This document shows positions 5,244 through 6,298 of a stretch of DNA of 6,298 nucleotides, piece by piece. Made by a program: the position numbers and the translations under genes. Under the pieces are notes generated by a model. The model had not been told where the DNA came from. It searched no databases and saw only the letters and a list, made by a program, of their open reading frames with translations. Origin of the DNA: VFJL01 sp037147395 (GTDB lineage: Bacteria; Pseudomonadota; Gammaproteobacteria; Burkholderiales; Nitrosomonadaceae); the NCBI GenBank assembly GCA_037147395.1, contig JBAWVG010000068.1:1-6298 (forward strand). The letters are read 5' to 3'. Positions within the stretch are counted from its first letter, which is position 1. Each line of letters begins with the position of its first letter.

Positions 5244-6298
5244 ATGGATCAGCATACAAAACTCAAACCAGTCATGCTTATCTTGGCTGCTGCAGTGCTT
5301 GGTGCAGGGTATGGCATGTACTCTCTGGGAAGAATTCATGGTACCTCCTCAGAACATATCAGCTCTCCTGAACAGACTCCCAGTGCAGAGGAGGCAACTA
5401 GACGTCACATCCAGCAAGGAATCAAGGGGGGGGATACAGACCCTCTGACTGGGAGGACGGTACTCTTTTATCATGATCCAATGGTGCCAGGAAAGAGGTT
5501 TGATACGCCGGGTAAGTCACCCTTCATGGATATGATGTTGGTTCCGGTGTATGCAGGTTCGGATGCTGACCAGGGGACAGTGACCGTCAGTCCACGTATC
5601 CAACAAAATCTCGGGATAAGGGTCTCAGAAGTCATGAGTGGTGAACTGTCCCCCGAATTCTCTGCGGTCGGCGTGATCGCCTATAACGAGCGATCTCAGG
5701 TTCTGGTCCAGGCACGTGCCACAGGCTATATCGAACGACTACATGTCAGAGCCACTCTAGATCAGGTCAAGAAGGGCCAGTCACTGGTTGACCTGTATGT
5801 GCCCGATTGGGTCGCCGCACAGGAGGAGTACTTGTCGGTGCGACGTATGCAAGGTAGCGATATGGAGAGCTTGATCGATGGCGCACGTAGCCGCATGCGA
5901 CAGGCAGGGATGAGTGATGACCAGGCCCGTCTGGTTGAGACGAGCGGCAGAATACATCCTCGCATTACGTTGACCTCCCCAGTGAGTGGAGTGATCGCAG
6001 AACTAGCTGCTCGTGAAGGAATGACCGTGACCCAGGGGGCGACCCTATTTCGATTGAATGGATTAGATACCGTGTGGGCCGATGCAGAAGTACCTGAAAG
6101 TCAGATTGGTTCAGTCCTAATCGGTCGAATGATTGAAGCAAGATTGCCCGCCATTCCGGAAATGCTCTTTAAGGGCCGGGTGCAGGCCATACTGCCTACG
6201 GTGAATCTCAGCACTCGCACCATCAAGGCTCGGGTTGAACTGGCTAACCCGCAAGGGGCATTGTCCCCCGGTATGTCTGTCAATATCACGTTTGTTGC
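5244..6298 (+). CDS. cusB: CusB-type periplasmic adaptor of an RND metal-efflux pump, partial: 3' end beyond the window
   Basis: This membrane-fusion protein links the inner-membrane RND pump to the outer-membrane channel and, in CusB, also hands Cu(I)/Ag(I) to the pump. The frame is open for 351 codons to the right edge. ATG 5244 follows the channel stop by one base, with AGGG eight bases before it. Residues 8-28 are an uncleaved anchor or signal segment. Residues about 73-103 are the heavy-metal-binding N-terminal domain: DPM, then RFDTPGKSPFMDMMLVPVY. Met80, Met95 and Met97 keep the 15 and 2 spacing of the three metal-binding Met residues of E. coli CusB. The barrel-sandwich half-motif ARATGYIERLHVRATLDQVKKGQSL begins near 157, a helical hairpin covers about 188-235, and the second half is TSPVSGVIAELAAREGMTV (about 244-262). 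The beta-barrel starts near 277 (VWADAEVPESQIG). The missing part should be the rest of the membrane-proximal domain, with cusA expected next. The Cu/Ag assignment rests on the Met triad. Confidence 0.92.
   Translation, partial: MDQHTKLKPVMLILAAAVLGAGYGMYSLGRIHGTSSEHISSPEQTPSAEEATRRHIQQGIKGGDTDPLTGRTVLFYHDPMVPGKRFDTPGKSPFMDMMLVPVYAGSDADQGTVTVSPRIQQNLGIRVSEVMSGELSPEFSAVGVIAYNERSQVLVQARATGYIERLHVRATLDQVKKGQSLVDLYVPDWVAAQEEYLSVRRMQGSDMESLIDGARSRMRQAGMSDDQARLVETSGRIHPRITLTSPVSGVIAELAAREGMTVTQGATLFRLNGLDTVWADAEVPESQIGSVLIGRMIEARLPAIPEMLFKGRVQAILPTVNLSTRTIKARVELANPQGALSPGMSVNITFV

Overview
The window looks like a chromosomal stretch from a Gram-negative proteobacterium, most likely beta or gamma. 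The grounds are the Cus-type tripartite metal efflux genes, Sec signal peptides on the envelope proteins, a bactofilin of proteobacterial type, and mixed GC content with no strong codon bias. I cannot name a genus from sequence alone.

Left part (1-1823, minus strand): one long gene open at the left edge. It encodes an exported protein with five Sel1-like repeats, a beta-sandwich linker domain and a caspase-like (peptidase C14) domain with both catalytic residues present. An AT-rich inverted repeat brackets its start codon.

Middle part (1824-3270): visibly more AT-rich and poor in genes. It holds the 5' half of a bactofilin gene on the minus strand (2394-2624), broken by stop codons, with a possible decayed 3' half further on. 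Two diverged copies of an element of about 240 bp (1908-2148 and 2695-2933) lie in the same orientation. One copy sits just upstream of the caspase gene and the other just upstream of the bactofilin fragment, so the same leader seems to precede both. A good intrinsic terminator for minus-strand transcription lies at 3086-3118.

Right part (3271-6298, plus strand): a metal-efflux operon behind a near-consensus sigma-70 promoter. The order is a small secreted Cys/His/Met-containing protein ending in HCCFRI, then a TolC/CusC-type outer-membrane channel, then a CusB-type periplasmic adaptor that runs off the right edge. The adaptor keeps the three methionines that bind Cu(I)/Ag(I) in CusB. The expected next gene, outside the window, is an RND pump of CusA type. 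Together these would move Cu(I) and/or Ag(I) from the periplasm to the outside, with the small protein as a likely periplasmic metal-handling accessory.
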